A stretch of 7,294 bases of DNA from Clostridiales bacterium (lineage in GTDB: Bacteria; Bacillota; Clostridia; Christensenellales; Borkfalkiaceae): assembly GCA_021635425.1 (NCBI GenBank), contig JAJWOJ010000094.1, positions 1 to 7,294 of the forward strand, written 5' to 3'. Under the pieces are notes generated by a model. The model did not search any database. It was not told where the DNA came from and saw only the letters and a list, made by a program, of their open reading frames with translations. Numbering within the stretch: position 1 is the stretch's first letter; the number at the start of each line of letters is the position of its first letter. Positions 5,840-7,294 of this stretch are shown here, piece by piece. A program made the translations under genes and the position numbers.

Positions 5840-7117
5840 ATGGATAAAATCTGCCGTGCGATGATGAATTTAATCGGAAGCGAAATCTGCGGAAACGCCG
5901 TTTGCGCCGACGAAATAAAGGCTTTGAGCGACGATGAGCTTAAAGCCCTTTATAAATTGTCGAAATCGCACGATTTAGCGCATCTCGTCGGCAATGCTTT
6001 AATCAAAAACAATCTTTTGGACGAGGAAAATCCGAACGGCGACGAAAATCATGACGGTGACAAAACACAAGGCGGCGGCGAAAATCATAGCGCAAACAAA
6101 GAGCAGGGCAGCGGCGAAAATCATAGCGGCGCAATACGAAGCGAGATAAAACAAAAGTTCGAAAAGCAGATTTTAACGGCGATTTATCGTTACGAGAACA
6201 TAAACAGCGAGCTGGAAACGCTGAAAACCGCTTTTGAAGAGGAAAAAATCCCGTTTATTCCGCTTAAAGGTTCGGTGATAAGGCAATATTACCCCGAGCC
6301 GTGGCTTCGCACGAGTTGCGACATAGATATTTTAGTACATGAAGAAGATATAGAACGCGCCATAGCGGTTTTGACGGATAAGAACGGTTATACCTTAAAA
6401 GATAAAGGGTATCATGATTATTCATTGTTTTCACCTGCGGGAGTACATCTCGAACTTCATTTCAATATCAAAGAAAACATGAATACGATCGACGGCGTTT
6501 TAATAAAAGCGTGGGATTATGCGGAGGTATGCGACGGTAAAACTTACGAGCATAAATTCAGCGACGAATTTCTCATGTACCACCAGTTCGCGCATGCATC
6601 ATATCATTTCGTAAACGGCGGGTGCGGAATCCGTCCGATAATAGATATTTTCCTTCTAAGAAAAGCCGTTCCTTACGACAAGAAAAAGGCAGGCGAATTA
6701 TTGGATGAGGGCAAAATAAAGACTTTTGCGGATAAAATCTGCAACCTTTCTGAAGTGTGGTTCGGAGGAGCGGAGCATAACGAGGCGACAAAAAATATAG
6801 AAAAATTCTTGCTTTCGGGAGGGATATACGGAACGAAAGAAAATTATACAGCGGTCGGACAGTCGAAAAATAAAGGCAAAGCAGGACATCTTTTAAAAAG
6901 AATATGGTTGCCTTATCAGAACCTTGCGATAGAATATCCGAACCTTAAAGGCAAGCGCATTTTACAGCCGTTTTATGAAATAAAGCGATGGTGCAAATTG
7001 TTTAAAAAGGATATATTCAAAAAAAGCATGAGGGAATTGAAGACAAACACGAGCATGTCGCAGGAAAAGGTTGACGAAACCAAAGCCATGCTTAAAGATC
7101 TGGGTTTGTCGGACTGA
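5840..7117 (+). CDS. Uncharacterised nucleotidyltransferase-fold protein (NTP_transf_5-like) with a repeat-bearing linker
   Basis: A 425-residue protein resembling the uncharacterised nucleotidyltransferase family often found in capsule and exopolysaccharide loci. The core motif is PLKGSVIRQYYPEP...RTSCDIDILV, with K143, G144-S145 and the likely metal-binding pair D161 and D163, as in polymerase-beta-type nucleotidyltransferases. H204 and H206 lie in LELHFNI, and an all-helical C-terminal half follows. The N-terminal helical part (1-60) and the core are separated by a hydrophilic, low-complexity insert (66-98) made of a 12-residue tandem repeat. No signal peptide or membrane segment is seen, so it is probably cytosolic. 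The start has AGGTGG at 5831-5836. It lies 31 bases after capG with no terminator between, so it is probably cotranscribed. Its substrate is unknown; it might transfer a nucleotide or phosphate-linked group to a sugar, lipid or protein. The fold assignment is fairly secure, but the function is not. Confidence 0.8.
   Translation: MDKICRAMMNLIGSEICGNAVCADEIKALSDDELKALYKLSKSHDLAHLVGNALIKNNLLDEENPNGDENHDGDKTQGGGENHSANKEQGSGENHSGAIRSEIKQKFEKQILTAIYRYENINSELETLKTAFEEEKIPFIPLKGSVIRQYYPEPWLRTSCDIDILVHEEDIERAIAVLTDKNGYTLKDKGYHDYSLFSPAGVHLELHFNIKENMNTIDGVLIKAWDYAEVCDGKTYEHKFSDEFLMYHQFAHASYHFVNGGCGIRPIIDIFLLRKAVPYDKKKAGELLDEGKIKTFADKICNLSEVWFGGAEHNEATKNIEKFLLSGGIYGTKENYTAVGQSKNKGKAGHLLKRIWLPYQNLAIEYPNLKGKRILQPFYEIKRWCKLFKKDIFKKSMRELKTNTSMSQEKVDETKAMLKDLGLSD
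6035..6142 (+). repeat. 36-bp in-frame tandem repeat (about 2.7 copies) inside the nucleotidyltransferase gene
   Basis: Three consecutive 36-base units start at 6035, 6071 and 6107 and encode 12-residue units: NGDENHDGDKTQ, GGGENHSANKEQ and GSGENHSGA, after which the third unit degenerates. Each carries GGCGAAAATCAT or a close variant, encoding GENH. The period is a multiple of three, so copy-number change would keep the frame. The encoded segment is polar and probably an unstructured loop between the N-terminal helices and the catalytic core. Confidence 0.85.
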
Positions 7118-7130
7118 GTTTTGAAGATTT

Positions 7131-7154
7131 GTCGCGCCGAAAACGCCGCGCGAC
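7131..7154 (+). terminator. GC-rich hairpin downstream of the nucleotidyltransferase gene, possible terminator
   Basis: GTCGCGC (7131-7137) pairs perfectly with GCGCGAC (7148-7154) around a 10-base loop, starting 13 bases after the stop codon. The sequence after it (CGAGGTCGGGATTGTTTATATTG) has only scattered Ts, so an intrinsic terminator is possible but not classic. A competing short stem, CGAC (7151-7154) with GTCG (7159-7162), overlaps its 3' arm. Confidence 0.45.
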
Positions 7155-7213
7155 CGAGGTCGGGATTGTTTATATTGTGGATGCGGAAGCAACTCGATGA
7201 GACGATATTTACG

Positions 7214-7243
7214 GCGATTATCGACTTATAGGCGGACATATGC
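7214..7243 (+). repeat. Intergenic repeat copy C
   Basis: GCGATTATCGACTTATAG (7214-7231) matches copies A and B at 16 of 18 bases. It is followed after four bases by ACATATGC (7236-7243), with the same block and spacing as copy A. It lies about 100 bases after the nucleotidyltransferase stop, in the non-coding right end of the window, in the same orientation as the other two. Confidence 0.75.
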
Positions 7244-7271
7244 CTTTAAATGCGGCGAAATTATGGTCGGT

Positions 7272-7293
7272 ACGAAACTAACACGAAACTAAA
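7272..7293 (+). repeat. 11-bp tandem direct repeat at the right edge
   Basis: ACGAAACTAAC (7272-7282) is followed immediately by ACGAAACTAAA (7283-7293), which is 10 of 11 identical. The period is close to one DNA helical turn, as in some activator binding sites. The window ends one base later, so further copies or a following gene cannot be seen. Confidence 0.6.
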
Positions 7294-7294
7294 A

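Noticed and set aside
2089..7243. Integron attC sites or CRISPR repeats as the explanation for the three intergenic repeats
   Set aside because: GTTAATC does not fit the GTTRRRY core and no paired RYYYAAC site is present. The copies are kilobases apart with genes between them, so this is not a CRISPR array.
7263..7292. Possible start of a new gene at ATG 7263
   Set aside because: The frame ends after nine codons at the TAA at 7290-7292, and no ribosome binding site precedes it.

Overview
The window is a piece of a surface-polysaccharide (capsule or exopolysaccharide) biosynthesis operon, with every gene on the + strand and packed tightly. The proteins read like those of Bacillota, probably an uncultured gut-type Clostridia lineage. 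The CapE/CapF/CapG set and the TagD-like domain resemble Gram-positive relatives, several start codons have Shine-Dalgarno sequences, and G+C looks moderate (roughly 40-50% by eye). The genus cannot be fixed from the sequence alone.

Layout. The left edge cuts into capE (fnlA), a UDP-GlcNAc 4,6-dehydratase/5-epimerase, followed after 9 bases by capF (fnlB), a reductase-cupin protein. The third enzyme of this pathway, capG (fnlC), lies about 2.5 kb further on at 4624-5808. Together the three convert UDP-GlcNAc to UDP-N-acetyl-L-fucosamine. Between capF and capG sits a two-gene module: a class V PLP-dependent aminotransferase (2140-3213), overlapping by 4 bases a fusion of a TagD-like cytidylyltransferase with a diverged Gfo/Idh/MocA oxidoreductase (3210-4532). 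After capG comes a nucleotidyltransferase-fold protein of unknown role (5840-7117) with a 12-residue tandem repeat in a linker. The right end (7118-7294) is non-coding and holds a hairpin, a repeat copy and an 11-bp tandem direct repeat.

How the parts may work together. The CapEFG enzymes supply UDP-L-FucNAc for the repeat unit. The inserted module looks able to make an activated, probably amino-bearing, CDP-linked small molecule (a CDP-polyol or CDP-aminopolyol) to decorate the same polymer. This second part is inference. No glycosyltransferase, flippase, polymerase or phosphotransferase lies in the window.

The most notable non-coding feature is an intergenic repeat with the core GCGTTAATCGACTTATAG. 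It occurs in the same orientation in the gap before the aminotransferase, in the gap before capG, and after the nucleotidyltransferase gene. The first two copies bracket the inserted module exactly, which suggests either a cassette boundary or a shared regulatory site.
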